Shown: piece after piece, positions 8,115 to 17,070 of the stretch
Numbering within the stretch: the stretch's first letter is position 1
Layout: every line of letters starts with the position of its first letter
Assembly: GCA_946185805.1 (NCBI GenBank)
Contig: CAMHKU010000010.1
Location: forward strand, 1 to 49,083
Origin: an uncultured Prevotellaceae bacterium
GTDB taxonomy: Bacteria; Bacteroidota; Bacteroidia; Bacteroidales; Bacteroidaceae
Length of the DNA stretch: 49,083 nt
Reading direction: 5' to 3'
The notes under the pieces: model-generated
Databases searched by the model: none
Told to the model about the DNA's origin: nothing
What the model saw: the letters and a program-made list of their open reading frames with translations, nothing else
Position numbers and translations under genes: made by a program

Positions 8115-9386
8115 TTATCTTATCTTCAGTGTTATTATCGTCATGGCCGCCAGGATGATGGTGATAATCCAGAAGCGGAACGTAATCTTCGACTCATGGA
8201 ACTGCCTGTGTGGCCAGTTGCGCAGGATATAGGTTGATGTGGGGTCGAGTTGCGAGTCGAGCTTGCGGAAGTTGTCGTGGATAGGCGTGGCACGGAACAC
8301 GCGCACGCGCTTACCCTTCCGCTTCATCACCTTGAACCACTGCGTCTGGATAATTACACTGAGGCTCTCAACGAAGAAGATGCCACAAAGAATCGGCAGC
8401 AACAGTTCTTTATGGATGATAACGGCGCAGACGCCGATGATGCCGCCGATGGTCAGCGAGCCCGTATCGCCCATGAACACCTGTGCCGGATAGGCATTAT
8501 ACCACAGGAAACCTATCATGGCTCCCGTGAAGGCCGAAAGAAACACTACGAGTTCTTCGGCATGGGGTATATACATAATGTCGAAATAAGCTGCGAAGCC
8601 TATGTGTCCTGAGACGTATGCCAGTACGAGCAGCGTGATGCCGATGATGGCTGAGTTGCCGGCGCACATGCCGTCCATGCCGTCGTTGAGGTTGGCGCCG
8701 TTAGAGACGGCCGTCACCACGACGATAGTCAGCAGCACAAAGAGCACCCAGCCGCCGGCCACCTTGTATTTACCTAAAAAGCCCATTACGTCGGAGTAGT
8801 TCAGGTTGTGGTTCTTCACAAAGGGGATGGTCGTCCTCAGCGACTTCACCGCCTCTGTCTTATGCTTCACCACCACCTCCTGGTTCTGCTGTGCCACGCT
8901 GACATTCTCGCGCACTACAGCGTCGGGGCTGAGCCACAGTGTCAGACCCACGATGAAGCCTATGCTCACTTGGCCTACAATCTTATACTTGCCTTTCAGT
9001 CCATCCTTATTGCGTCGGAAAATCTTGATATAGTCGTCGAGGAACCCGAGAAACCCGAGCCACACCGTAGTGGCAATCATCAGAATAATATAGATGTTGC
9101 GGATACGCGCAAAGAGCAACACGGGTATGAGCAAGGACACGATGATAATGATGCCGCCCATGGTAGGCACGCCCTTCTTTTCTACGCCGAAGGGGTCGAT
9201 GGACGGGTCGCGCTCGGTCTCGTAGATTTTCTTGCGTCGCATATACTTGATGAAATACTCACCAAACCACGCCGAGATGATCAGGGCAACAATCAGTGCC
9301 ATCAGCGAGCGGAACGAGATGTACGACCAAAGGTGCGCCCCCGGGATATTGTACTGTTCTAGGAATCGGAAGATGTAATACAGCAT
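8115..9386 (-). CDS. mraY: Phospho-N-acetylmuramoyl-pentapeptide-transferase MraY
   Basis: MraY attaches phospho-MurNAc-pentapeptide to undecaprenyl phosphate to form lipid I. It is a polytopic inner-membrane enzyme of 423 residues. Motifs seen are VPTMGGIIII, LGFLDDYIK (catalytic Asp pair), NGANLNDGMDGM (the N-x2-N-x2-DG-x-DG block), MGDTGSLTIGG and the cytoplasmic TPIHDNFRK near the C terminus. An insertion of roughly 60 residues after residue 170 is usual for Bacteroidetes MraY. The start is the ATG at 9384-9386. murF, often adjacent in other phyla, is absent between it and murE. Confidence 0.96.
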   Translation of the reverse strand: MLYYIFRFLEQYNIPGAHLWSYISFRSLMALIVALIISAWFGEYFIKYMRRKKIYETERDPSIDPFGVEKKGVPTMGGIIIIVSLLIPVLLFARIRNIYIILMIATTVWLGFLGFLDDYIKIFRRNKDGLKGKYKIVGQVSIGFIVGLTLWLSPDAVVRENVSVAQQNQEVVVKHKTEAVKSLRTTIPFVKNHNLNYSDVMGFLGKYKVAGGWVLFVLLTIVVVTAVSNGANLNDGMDGMCAGNSAIIGITLLVLAYVSGHIGFAAYFDIMYIPHAEELVVFLSAFTGAMIGFLWYNAYPAQVFMGDTGSLTIGGIIGVCAVIIHKELLLPILCGIFFVESLSVIIQTQWFKVMKRKGKRVRVFRATPIHDNFRKLDSQLDPTSTYILRNWPHRQFHESKITFRFWIITIILAAMTIITLKIR

Positions 9387-9388
9387 TT

Positions 9389-9452
9389 CGTTATTTCGTT
9401 ATCACGTTATTACGTTATCTCGTTATTACGTTATTACGTTATCTCGTTATCA
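9389..9452. repeat. Octamer array CGTTATNN x8 between murE and mraY
   Basis: Eight consecutive 8-bp units with invariant CGTTAT and variable last two bases (TT, CA, TA, CT, TA, TA, CT, CA) fill the whole spacer. The array ends exactly at the first base of the murE stop codon (9453). The same octamer recurs at 18537-18552 and 20964-21002. Confidence 0.9.
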
Positions 9453-10955
9453 TCAATTGAAGCACTCGCGCACTACCTCATGGTCGTCGAAATGGTGCTT
9501 CACGCCCTTGATTTCCTGATAGTCCTCATGGCCCTTGCCGGCAATGAGAATGACGTCGCCCTTCTCGGCCATCATGCAGGCCGTGCGGATAGCCTCGCGG
9601 CGGTCGGCAATGCTGATCACCTTCTTCATCTGCTTCTGGTCCAGTCCGGCGAGCATGTCGTTGATGATGTCCTGCGGCTCCTCGAAGCGGGGATTGTCGC
9701 TGGTGATAATCACGCGGTCGCTCTGCTTCACGGCCTCCTGAGCCATCAGCGGACGCTTGCCCTTGTCGCGGTTGCCGCCGGCACCACAAACGGTGATAAC
9801 CTTTGGAGCAGCGGCATTCGTGTGCCGTGCGTCAGCGAGCACTTCATGGATGGCGCCGAGCACGTTCTCCAGTGCGTCGGGGGTGTGGGCATAGTCAATG
9901 ATGGCCGTGTAGCCCTGCGGCGAGCGAATGGGGTCCAGGCGGCCGTTGACACTCTTCAGCGTGCTCATCACCACGAGAATGTCCTCCGGCTGCTTGCCCA
10001 GCATAACGGCGGCACCGTAGACGCACAGCAGGTTCGACACGTTGAACTTGCCGATAAACTGCACACCCACCTCGTGGCCGTCAATCTCAAGATACATGCC
10101 CTCGAAGTGGCACTCGATGATGCGGGCCTTGAAGTCTGCCATCTGACGTATGCTGTAGGTCTTTACCGTGGCCTTGGTGTTCTGCACCATAAACAGGCCG
10201 TTCTTGTCGTCGGCATTGGTAATGGCGAAGGCATCCTTGGGCAGCCCGTCGAAGAACATCTTCTTGGCGTTACGGTAGTTCTCCACCGTCTTGTGGTAGT
10301 CCAGGTGGTCGCGCGTCAGGTTAGTAAACATGCCACCGGCGAACTTCAGCCCGCCGATGCGGCGCTGGGCAATGGCGTGGCTGGAGCACTCCATGAACAC
10401 ATACTCGCAGCCGGCGGTCACCATGCGCTCCAGCAGCTCGTTCAGTTCAATGGCATCAGGGGTGGTGTGGGTGGCGGCCACGGGTTCGCCCTCTATGTAG
10501 TTGCACACCGTCGAGAGCAGACCGCAACGGTGACCCATTTTGCGGAACATATTATATAATAAGGTGGCGATGGTGGTCTTGCCGTTAGTACCCGTTACGC
10601 CCACGAGTTTCAGCTTAGCCGTGGGGTCGCCGTGAAACAGTGTGGCCACGGGGCCTACGGCATCTTCGGTCGATGCCACCTGCACATAGGTCACGCCCTC
10701 GGCCAATGTCTCAGGCAAATCTTCGCACAGCACGGCCCGCGCCCCCAGCTCCAGAGCCTTGGGAATGAACTGATGGCCGTCCACCTGTGTACCCTTCATG
10801 GCCACAAACAGGTAGCCGGGCTTCACCTGGCGCGAGTCTATCTTCACGCCTGTAATCTCTGCCTCGGCATCGCCCACCACCTTCAGCGGGCTTACATTTT
10901 TGAGTAGTTCGCTCAGTTTCATATCGTCGTTATTTTCTGTTCTTACGTCGTTCAT
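9453..10955 (-). CDS. murE: UDP-N-acetylmuramoyl-L-alanyl-D-glutamate--2,6-diaminopimelate ligase MurE
   Basis: MurE adds the third peptide residue to the peptidoglycan precursor. The 500-residue product has the ligase P-loop [16 protein letters not shown], the central [11 protein letters not shown] and the DNPRFEEP motif. The DNPR tetrapeptide is associated with meso-diaminopimelate-specific MurE, so a meso-DAP peptide stem is inferred. The ATG at 10953-10955 lies 7 bases after the ftsI stop. An internal ATG at 10922 (MKLSELL) matches the usual family start better, so the first 11 residues may not be translated. Confidence 0.95.
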   Translation of the reverse strand: MNDVRTENNDDMKLSELLKNVSPLKVVGDAEAEITGVKIDSRQVKPGYLFVAMKGTQVDGHQFIPKALELGARAVLCEDLPETLAEGVTYVQVASTEDAVGPVATLFHGDPTAKLKLVGVTGTNGKTTIATLLYNMFRKMGHRCGLLSTVCNYIEGEPVAATHTTPDAIELNELLERMVTAGCEYVFMECSSHAIAQRRIGGLKFAGGMFTNLTRDHLDYHKTVENYRNAKKMFFDGLPKDAFAITNADDKNGLFMVQNTKATVKTYSIRQMADFKARIIECHFEGMYLEIDGHEVGVQFIGKFNVSNLLCVYGAAVMLGKQPEDILVVMSTLKSVNGRLDPIRSPQGYTAIIDYAHTPDALENVLGAIHEVLADARHTNAAAPKVITVCGAGGNRDKGKRPLMAQEAVKQSDRVIITSDNPRFEEPQDIINDMLAGLDQKQMKKVISIADRREAIRTACMMAEKGDVILIAGKGHEDYQEIKGVKHHFDDHEVVRECFN

Positions 10956-10962
10956 TGTTGAC

Positions 10963-13080
10963 TTAAATATCCAGTCTCAGCTCGCACAGCGCGCCGGCGA
11001 CTATGGGCTTGCCGGCGGGCAGGCTCTGCGACTTTACCTTGCCACGGCCGTAGACCATCACCTTGATGCCGCGGCGCTCCAGCTCGTAGACGGCATCGCG
11101 GGCACCCATGCCCGTCACGTCGGGCACCGTGCCTTTGGCCGTCGTGCGGCCTGGTGAGGTGGTGCCCTTCACGCCTAAGCTGTTCATCACGTAGGTGGCC
11201 GCCTCCTCGCTGCCCACCTTGGCCGCCGGCGTCAGGTTCGACGTGGAGTCGCGCACGTCGGAGGCCAGTCGCTTCACGCTCTGCGCCATTATCCCCTCGG
11301 CTATCTGTCGGAACACCACGCCGCTCATGCCGCCGCCGGAGGCCGGCAGTCCGCGTTTACGGATGCAGACGATGCACGAATACTTCGGGGCGTCGGCGGG
11401 GAAGAATCCCGCAAATGACAGCCAGTAGCGGGTGACGCCAGAGTGGTAGCCACCGTGCTCGTCGGCAATCTGGGCAGTGCCTGTCTTGCCGGCCACCTTG
11501 AAGGCCTTCGACCGCGGACCGGCCTTGCGACCCAGGCCCTGGCTCACCACATGCTCCAGCACGGTCTGCATCATGGTGATGGTCTCGGGTTTGGCTATGC
11601 GTTCCTTAAGCACCACGGGCGGAAACTCCCTGATGGTCTCGCCGTCCTTCACCAGTTTGGTGACGAATCGCGGCTGCATCATGCGGCCGTTGTTGGCTAT
11701 GGCGTTATAGAACGTCACCGTGTTAATAGGCGCTATCTGCGTCTCGTAGCCTATCGACATCCACGGCAGCGTGGTCTTGCTCCAATATTTACTACGGTCG
11801 GTGGTTTTCGTGTCCACATCGCGTATCAGGGGGCGGCGGTAGCCCACGAGCGGCAACTTCAGGTCTTCACCGATGCCCACGCGGCGCAGCCCTTCAACGT
11901 ATTTCTCCGGATGGCCGCCGTAGAACTTGTCTATGACGTAGCTCGTGCCGATGTTGGAGCTCACTTCCAGGGTGCGCGCCACGTTGATGTCCTGATAGCC
12001 GCCGCGGCGCCAGTTGTGGTCTTTCATAAAGCGGCCGTGCATCTCCATCACACCGCTACCGGTGTGTATCACGTAGCTCGTGTCGCCGGGGATGACGCCG
12101 TCGTCCAGGGCCACGAGCAGTGAGGCCACCTTAAACACCGAGCCCGGCTCGCAGCGATAACTGATGGCCGAGTTGATGGCTTCGGCATACTGGCCGTCGC
12201 CAACCTTGGCCATGTTGACAATGGCCTTGACGTCGCCCGTAGCCACCTCCATGACGATGGCCACACCCAGGTCGGCGTTCACGTCGGGCAGTTTCATCTC
12301 CTCCAGCAGAGCCCGCTCGGCCAGGTCTTGCATCGTCACGTCGATGGTGGTCACAATATCGGCACCGTCGATGGGCGGCACCTCGGTAATGTTCATCACC
12401 TTGTTCAGCACTTTCTGGCGGTGTACCAGTCCGTTCTGGCCGCGCAGCAGCGAGTCGAACGATAGCTCCAGACCGCAGCGGGCGGAGTCAATCTCGCCAA
12501 ACATCACGCCCACGGTGCGCTGGGCCAGCGACCCAAAGGGGCGGTTGCGTGCATTGAACTCCTCGCAGTGGAACCCGCTCTTATATTTGCCCATGTTGAA
12601 GAACGGCAACTTCTTTACCTCGGCATAGGTGTTGTAGTTGATACGCCGTTTCCACACCGGCCAGTGGCGCGAGCCCTTAGCACCGCTTTTGAGCACCTTG
12701 TGGCGGCCCTCCTCTAAGTGCAGGCGAAACTCCTCGGCTGTCATCTCTGGGAAAATCTCATGCAGTCCTATGCAGATGCTGTCAAGTTTCGACAACCATA
12801 GCGAGTCGCTCTCAAAGGCGCTGGCCTGGAAGTCCATGAATATCCTGTACTCAGGAATACTGCTGGCCATCAGCTGGCCGTCGCAGCTCAGTATGTTGCC
12901 GCGGTTGGGCTTCACGGGTATAGAGTCGTGTTTCAGCTTCTCCTGCACCACCGTCCAATAGTCTTTCTCAGCGGTCATGATATAGAGCGCCTTGCCGATG
13001 ATAGCTAAGCCTACCACCGTCAGCATCACCACTATAGCCATATAGCGGGGAATCACCTTTTCGTTCTTAAACTTACTCAT
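10963..13080 (-). CDS. ftsI: Class B penicillin-binding protein FtsI (PBP3-type) with C-terminal PASTA domain
   Basis: FtsI is the septal DD-transpeptidase that crosslinks new glycan with FtsW. The 705-residue protein has a short cytoplasmic tail, one membrane helix ([20 protein letters not shown]), a PBP dimer domain beginning at [10 protein letters not shown], and a transpeptidase domain. The transpeptidase active-site motifs are SVFK (Ser near residue 314), SSN and KTGTAQ (near residue 530). The last 60 residues ([21 protein letters not shown]) form one PASTA repeat, as in Bacteroidetes FtsI. Its start overlaps the end of ftsL by 8 bases, suggesting translational coupling. Confidence 0.96.
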   Translation of the reverse strand: MSKFKNEKVIPRYMAIVVMLTVVGLAIIGKALYIMTAEKDYWTVVQEKLKHDSIPVKPNRGNILSCDGQLMASSIPEYRIFMDFQASAFESDSLWLSKLDSICIGLHEIFPEMTAEEFRLHLEEGRHKVLKSGAKGSRHWPVWKRRINYNTYAEVKKLPFFNMGKYKSGFHCEEFNARNRPFGSLAQRTVGVMFGEIDSARCGLELSFDSLLRGQNGLVHRQKVLNKVMNITEVPPIDGADIVTTIDVTMQDLAERALLEEMKLPDVNADLGVAIVMEVATGDVKAIVNMAKVGDGQYAEAINSAISYRCEPGSVFKVASLLVALDDGVIPGDTSYVIHTGSGVMEMHGRFMKDHNWRRGGYQDINVARTLEVSSNIGTSYVIDKFYGGHPEKYVEGLRRVGIGEDLKLPLVGYRRPLIRDVDTKTTDRSKYWSKTTLPWMSIGYETQIAPINTVTFYNAIANNGRMMQPRFVTKLVKDGETIREFPPVVLKERIAKPETITMMQTVLEHVVSQGLGRKAGPRSKAFKVAGKTGTAQIADEHGGYHSGVTRYWLSFAGFFPADAPKYSCIVCIRKRGLPASGGGMSGVVFRQIAEGIMAQSVKRLASDVRDSTSNLTPAAKVGSEEAATYVMNSLGVKGTTSPGRTTAKGTVPDVTGMGARDAVYELERRGIKVMVYGRGKVKSQSLPAGKPIVAGALCELRLDI

Positions 13081-13534
13081 CGTCTGTGCTCAAAAAGCTC
13101 TTCTCGGGTACATATATTATATATGGTGGCTGGTCGCTGGGCTTCAGCAACGAGTCGGCGTTCTGCTTGAGTATCTTCAGCACCTGGCTTTCGCGGCAGC
13201 GCTCCGTCAGCGTGCTTGAACTCGACAGCGCCCTGTATTTGGCGTCTTTCAGCCTGGTTTCCATCTTGTCTATCTGTATCAGGTCCTGCTGGCACTGGTA
13301 GCGGATGGCCACGTAAACTACCGTGAAAAATACGATGAGCACCAGCAGCCAGATGTTGTGCCTGACGAGCTCGGCCGAGAGGAAATCGCCGCCAAGAATC
13401 TTGCGCAGCGTCAGCGTTCCCACGGGAACGTTATCGTCCTCGCTCACCGTGGCCTTCAGCTCTTTCAGCTTGTCAATGGCTTTCTGCTCCTGGGCCTTCA
13501 GCTCTTCCTGTATGTTCTTTTCTTCTGCTGACAT
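13073..13534 (-). CDS. ftsL: FtsL-like divisome protein
   Basis: This 153-residue bitopic protein has a long charged cytoplasmic N-terminal helix (EELKAQEQKAIDKLKELK), one membrane segment (IWLLVLIVFFTVVYVAI) and a periplasmic heptad-like region. That is the architecture of FtsL, which with FtsB and FtsQ activates FtsW-FtsI. The N-terminal tail is much longer than in E. coli FtsL, as is usual in Bacteroidetes. Sequence identity to known FtsL cannot be judged by eye, so the call rests on topology and on the position between rsmH and ftsI. Confidence 0.85.
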   Translation of the reverse strand: MSAEEKNIQEELKAQEQKAIDKLKELKATVSEDDNVPVGTLTLRKILGGDFLSAELVRHNIWLLVLIVFFTVVYVAIRYQCQQDLIQIDKMETRLKDAKYRALSSSSTLTERCRESQVLKILKQNADSLLKPSDQPPYIIYVPEKSFLSTDDE

Positions 13535-13536
13535 AA

Positions 13537-14493
13537 TTATCTCGTTCTCTCGGCTATTCTCAGTTTGGCACTGCGGCTGCGTGGGTTCTGGGCTTGCTCC
13601 TCGGCCGTGGGCACGGTCACCTTGCCCACAGGGTGGAAGGGCGACTCCACGCGTCCGAAGAAGTCTTGCTGCTGGCGGCCTTCGGCGTTGCCGACCTTCA
13701 TCATGTTCTTCACCAGCCGGTCTTCCAGTGAGTGGTAGCTAATGACCACCAAGCGCCCGCCGTTGCCGAGCACGTCGGTAGCACCGCGAAGCATTTCCTT
13801 CAAAGCTTCCATCTCATGGTTCACCTCAATGCGCAAGGCCTGAAACAGCCGCGCCATGTCTTTCTTCCACTGGGTGGTGGGTGATGGGTGGTGGGTGGCG
13901 GGTACTGGCTGCTGGGTGGCGGATATGTCTACGCCCAGTGCGGCGAGCAGGTCGCCTGTGGTCAGTAGCGGCTGGCGTCCGCGGGCTTTCACTATCTGTG
14001 CGGCCAGGTGCCGGGCCTGCCTCAGTTCGCCATACAGATAGAAAATGTCTGCCAGTTGCTGCTCGCTATAGCCATTGACCACGTCGGCGGCTGTCAGCCC
14101 CGCCCGCTTGTTCATGCGCATATCCAGCGGCGCATCGTAGCGGAAGGAGAAGCCGCGCGTCTCGTCGTCGAAGTGATGGCTTGATACACCGAGGTCGGCC
14201 AACAGACCGTCAATACGCTCCACGCCATAATAGCGCATCCATTGCTTTACGTATCTAAAGTTGCTCCTGACGAAGGTAAATCTATCATCGCTGAAGATGT
14301 TGTTCTCAGCATCGGCGTCCTGGTCGAAACTGTAAAGGTGGCCCTCGGGGCCTAAACGACGCAGAATCTCACGACTATGACCGCCACCGCCAAAGGTGAC
14401 GTCTATATAAACACCGGCGGGTTGGATAGCCAACCCGTCAATGCTCGCCTGAAGGAGCACTGGTACGTGGTATGTCTCTGCCGTAACTATCAT
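13537..14493 (-). CDS. rsmH: 16S rRNA (cytosine1402-N4)-methyltransferase RsmH
   Basis: RsmH (MraW) uses S-adenosylmethionine to methylate C1402 in the ribosomal P site. The 318-residue protein starts HVPVLLQASIDGL and has the SAM loop DVTFGGGGHSREIL. It also shows DGLLADLGVSSHHFD and RGFSFRYDAPLDMRMN, and a late SYHSLEDRLVK block typical of the family. Residues 190-208 are encoded by a 7-bp tandem array and form a His/Pro/Thr-rich insertion just before the conserved segment containing LFQALRIEVN. The gene is second in the dcw operon, 2 bases upstream of ftsL. Confidence 0.95.
   Translation of the reverse strand: MIVTAETYHVPVLLQASIDGLAIQPAGVYIDVTFGGGGHSREILRRLGPEGHLYSFDQDADAENNIFSDDRFTFVRSNFRYVKQWMRYYGVERIDGLLADLGVSSHHFDDETRGFSFRYDAPLDMRMNKRAGLTAADVVNGYSEQQLADIFYLYGELRQARHLAAQIVKARGRQPLLTTGDLLAALGVDISATQQPVPATHHPSPTTQWKKDMARLFQALRIEVNHEMEALKEMLRGATDVLGNGGRLVVISYHSLEDRLVKNMMKVGNAEGRQQQDFFGRVESPFHPVGKVTVPTAEEQAQNPRSRSAKLRIAERTR
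13871..13926 (-). repeat. In-frame CCACCCA heptamer array inside rsmH
   Basis: Eight 7-bp units (plus strand TGGGTGG, TGGGTGA, TGGGTGG, TGGGTGG, CGGGTAC, TGGCTGC, TGGGTGG, CGGATAT) lie within rsmH. The coding strand shows the CACCCAT-type repeat found intergenically at 34796-34879 and 42284-42367. The orientation used in the gene is the one lacking stop codons in every frame. Confidence 0.85.
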
Positions 14494-14498
14494 CGTGC

Positions 14499-14966
14499 TT
14501 ATTGCGTGACGGCAGCAAGGGGTTCCGCCGCCATAATTTCTTCTAAGGCCTGTCCGAATTCATCACTGCTCATCAGGCTCTCTTCCACCTTCTCGTTTGA
14601 CCATATCTCAATGGTGTCGCCCATGCCAATGAACTTCACGTCCTGGCGAATGGCAGCCATGCTGAGGTAGCGCTTGGGGATGAGGAAGCGCCCGTTACCG
14701 TCAAGGTTCACCAACTCGACTTCCGAGACGAACTGGCGGAAGATTTTCTGGTGCTGAGCATTATAACGGTTCAGACGCGCGCGCAAGGAGTCCATCTGCT
14801 CGTTCCATACGCTTTCAGGGTAAAGCACCAGGCAATTCTGGAAGATGTCCTTACGAAGCACCAGCGACTCGCTGCCCGATGCCTGAAGCACCTTGCGGAA
14901 AACAGCTGGCAGGAATACTCTTCCCTTGGCATCTGTCTTGGCTTCTATGTTACCTAAAAAACGCAT
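14499..14966 (-). CDS. mraZ: Transcriptional regulator MraZ
   Basis: MraZ is an AbrB-fold DNA-binding protein, usually first in the dcw cluster, that binds direct repeats in its own promoter. The 155-residue product carries two tandem SpoVT/AbrB-like repeats. The first has NIEAKTDAKGRVFLPAVFR and the second has LDGNGRFLIPKRYL, each with the D-x(2)-GR-hydrophobic-P signature. The ATG is at 14964-14966, about 25 bases below a TATCTTTG -7 box. Candidate operator repeats sit immediately upstream of that box. Confidence 0.96.
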   Translation of the reverse strand: MRFLGNIEAKTDAKGRVFLPAVFRKVLQASGSESLVLRKDIFQNCLVLYPESVWNEQMDSLRARLNRYNAQHQKIFRQFVSEVELVNLDGNGRFLIPKRYLSMAAIRQDVKFIGMGDTIEIWSNEKVEESLMSSDEFGQALEEIMAAEPLAAVTQ

Positions 14967-14994
14967 GTGTATACACCCTCAATGAATTCAGCGA

Positions 14995-15002
14995 CAAAGA
15001 TA
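14995..15002 (-). promoter_or_regulatory. -7 element of the mraZ/dcw promoter
   Basis: The minus strand reads TATCTTTG, matching the Bacteroidetes -7 consensus TAnnTTTG. Transcription would start near 14990, giving a leader of about 25 bases. No TTTG -33 box is seen at the right distance. The MraZ-type repeats occupy that place. Confidence 0.7.
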
Positions 15003-15010
15003 ATCATTTT

Positions 15011-15040
15011 CCTCCACTTTCCTCCACTTTTCCCCACATT
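15011..15040 (-). promoter_or_regulatory. Candidate MraZ operator: three 10-bp-spaced boxes
   Basis: On the minus strand AAAGTGGAGG occurs twice in tandem and is preceded by AATGTGGGGA, so GTGG recurs with an exact 10-bp period. AAAGTGG separated by 3 bases matches the MraZ box described in mycoplasmas (AAAGTG[T/G] with 3-bp gaps) and the TGGG repeats of E. coli. The array abuts the -7 box at 14995-15002, so a bound MraZ oligomer would cover the -33 region. Autorepression is inferred. Confidence 0.75.
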
Positions 15041-15159
15041 TTTTCGAATTTAACATTCTTTTATTGATTTATGTTGCTCTGCTTTCGTCAGTCGCGATTA
15101 TTTTCGAATTAAGGACGCACTTTTTCGCAAAAAAAGTGACGATTCTCAAAGAAATGTAC

Positions 15160-15167
15160 TACTTTTG
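15160..15167 (+). promoter_or_regulatory. -7 element upstream of glsA
   Basis: TACTTTTG matches TAnnTTTG and lies 30 bases before the chosen ATG of glsA. No convincing -33 TTTG is found 19-20 bases upstream. The placement rules out the TTG at 15176, which would fall at or next to the transcription start, as a good start codon. Confidence 0.55.
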
Positions 15168-15196
15168 CAACTTGATTGCATAAAAACAGACCCATA

Positions 15197-16021
15197 ATGA
15201 TGACAGTAACAGAGAAAACCATTGACATTGATGATATTTTGAAAAGCAAACTCGGCGCAAAAGCCCGCTTTGTGCCGAGAGTGCTTGTCAACTGGCTCAA
15301 GCGCATCATACATCAGGACCAGGTGAACGCCTTCCTTTGGGAGAGCCGCCACCTGAAGGGCACGGAGTGGCTCGAGGAGTGTGTACGCTACCTTGACGCC
15401 ACGCTCAACATTGAAGGCATGGAGAACCTGCCCGACAAGAACGACGGACGCCTCTACACCTTCGTGTCAAACCACCCTCTGGGTGGTGAAGACGGCGTGG
15501 CATTAGGAGCCATCATCGGCCGCCAGTACGACGGGCATTTCCGCTACCTGGTGAACGACCTGCTGATGAACCTGCCGGGACTGGCGCCGGTGTGTATTCC
15601 CATCAATAAGACGGGCAAGCAGGGCCGCGACTTCCCCAAGATAGTAGAGGCGGGATTTCAGAGCCAGAACCACATGCTGATGTTTCCAGCTGGCCTGTGC
15701 TCGCGGCGCAAGAACGGTGTGGTGCGCGACATTCCGTGGAAGAAAACGTTCATCACCAAGAGCGTGGAGTACCAACGCGACGTGGTGCCTATACACTTTA
15801 GCGGTGAAAACTCCAACTTCTTCTACCGATTGGCAAACTTCTCAGACAACTGCTTGCCCTTTAATCTGGCAATGGTGTTTTTAGTCGATGAAATGTACAA
15901 AAATGTACATAAGACTTTCCGCGTAGCCATCGGAAAGCCCATACCCTGGCAAACCTTCGACCGCAGCCGCAAACCGGCCGAGTGGGCACAGTGGGTGCAA
16001 GACCGCGTCTACGAGCTCTGA
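15197..16021 (+). CDS. glsA: GlsA-type lyso-glycine-lipid O-acyltransferase (PlsC fold)
   Basis: The 274-residue protein belongs to the lysophospholipid/OlsA-type acyltransferases. In Bacteroides the GlsA homologue O-acylates the N-acyl-3-hydroxy glycine lipid made by GlsB. The catalytic block reads FVSNHPLGGEDG. In place of the usual H-x4-D it has H-P-L-G-G-E-D, so the acidic partner is either Glu at x4 or Asp one further. A second block is FPAGLCSRRKNG, matching the F-P-E/A-G substrate motif. The frame also opens at a TTG at 15176, but the ATG at 15197 fits the promoter position. It is immediately upstream of glsB, which supports the assignment. Confidence 0.78.
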   Translation: MMTVTEKTIDIDDILKSKLGAKARFVPRVLVNWLKRIIHQDQVNAFLWESRHLKGTEWLEECVRYLDATLNIEGMENLPDKNDGRLYTFVSNHPLGGEDGVALGAIIGRQYDGHFRYLVNDLLMNLPGLAPVCIPINKTGKQGRDFPKIVEAGFQSQNHMLMFPAGLCSRRKNGVVRDIPWKKTFITKSVEYQRDVVPIHFSGENSNFFYRLANFSDNCLPFNLAMVFLVDEMYKNVHKTFRVAIGKPIPWQTFDRSRKPAEWAQWVQDRVYEL

Positions 16022-16055
16022 AACCTTAAATCTGAAATCTCCAATCTCAAACCTC
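16021..16055. repeat. AAATCTC-type heptamer spacer between glsA and glsB
   Basis: Units AAACCTT, AAATCTG, AAATCTC, CAATCTC and AAACCTC run from the last base of the glsA stop codon to near the glsB start. Period is 7 bp. No other signal is seen in the 45-bp spacer. Confidence 0.7.
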
Positions 16056-16066
16056 CGATACCAACA

Positions 16067-17062
16067 ATGGAACAACCGATTATAGCCCCTATCCCCACAG
16101 ACGTGCTGCTGAGCGAACTCACACCCGAGCGCCAGCTGCGCATGACCAACAAGAGCAACAACGAGATTTACATCATTACGGCGCACAACGCGCCCAACGT
16201 GATGAGGGAGATAGGACGCCTGCGCGAGATAGCCTTCCGCGAGGCCGGCGGCGGCACAGGCAAAGACTGCGACATCGACGAATTCGACACCTGCGACAAC
16301 TGCTACAAGCAGCTCATTGTGTGGAACCCCGAGCAGAAGGAGATTATCGGCGGCTACCGCTATATACTCGGCTCCGACTGGCAGCTCGACGACAAAGGGC
16401 AGCCGATACTGGCCACGAGCCACATGTTTCACTTCTCGCAAAGGTTCTTAGACGAATACATGCCTTACACCATCGAACTGGGGCGCTCCTTCGTCTCGCT
16501 GCCATACCAGAGCTCAAGGATGGGGGCCAAGAGCCTCTTCGCCCTCGACAACCTTTGGGACGGACTGGGCGCGCTGACGGTCATCAAGCCCAACGTGAAA
16601 TATTTCTTCGGCAAGATGACCATGTACCCCTCCTACATACGCAAGGGGCGCGACATGATACTCTACTTTCTGAAGAAGTATTTCGATGACAAGGAGAACC
16701 TGATTTTGCCGATGAAACCGCTGAAAATTGAAAGCGACGAGGCGGAACTGGAGCGACTTTTCTGCGGCAGCAACTTCAACGAGGACTACCGCATACTCAA
16801 CCGCGAGATTCGCGCCCTGGGCTACAACATTCCGCCGCTGGTGAATGCCTACATGAGCCTCTCGCCCACGATGAAGCTTTTCGGCACTGCCATCAACTAC
16901 GGCTTTGGCGACGTGGAGGAGACGGGCATCCTCATTGCCATCGACGAAATCTGGGACCAGAAGCGCGTGCGACACATCGACTCTTTCATCAAGGAGCACC
17001 CTGAGGCCCTCAAGATTACCAGCGGCGCCAACAAGGTGATTTACAAAGAAAGTGAGAAATAA
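16067..17062 (+). CDS. glsB: GlsB-type glycine N-acyltransferase (GNAT, OlsB/hemolysin family)
   Basis: The 331-residue protein is of the acyl-ACP-dependent GNAT family often mislabelled hemolysin. In Bacteroides the GlsB homologue makes N-(3-hydroxyacyl)glycine (commendamide), precursor of glycine lipids and related serine-containing lipoamino acids. The N-terminal region has the family signature REIAFREAGGGTGKDCDIDE and then GGYRYILGSDW. A central part (ELGRSFVSLPYQ) follows the OlsB pattern. It follows glsA on the same strand after a 45-bp repeat spacer. Its stop codon is 8 bases from the stop of the convergent alarmone synthetase gene, with no hairpin between them. Confidence 0.8.
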   Translation: MEQPIIAPIPTDVLLSELTPERQLRMTNKSNNEIYIITAHNAPNVMREIGRLREIAFREAGGGTGKDCDIDEFDTCDNCYKQLIVWNPEQKEIIGGYRYILGSDWQLDDKGQPILATSHMFHFSQRFLDEYMPYTIELGRSFVSLPYQSSRMGAKSLFALDNLWDGLGALTVIKPNVKYFFGKMTMYPSYIRKGRDMILYFLKKYFDDKENLILPMKPLKIESDEAELERLFCGSNFNEDYRILNREIRALGYNIPPLVNAYMSLSPTMKLFGTAINYGFGDVEETGILIAIDEIWDQKRVRHIDSFIKEHPEALKITSGANKVIYKESEK

Positions 17063-17070
17063 CGGACTGA

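Noticed and set aside
9480..10559. A 359-codon open frame on the plus strand opposite murE.
   Set aside because: It is antisense to well-conserved MurE and has no recognisable motif, so it is a GC-driven shadow frame.
15176..15196. The TTG at 15176 as the start of glsA.
   Set aside because: It lies only 9 bases after the -7 box, at or next to the transcription start. The ATG at 15197 is better placed.
16067..17062. Hemolysin, the name often given to this family.
   Set aside because: The motifs are those of the OlsB/GlsB N-acyltransferases and the neighbour is the matching O-acyltransferase. Nothing suggests a lytic toxin.
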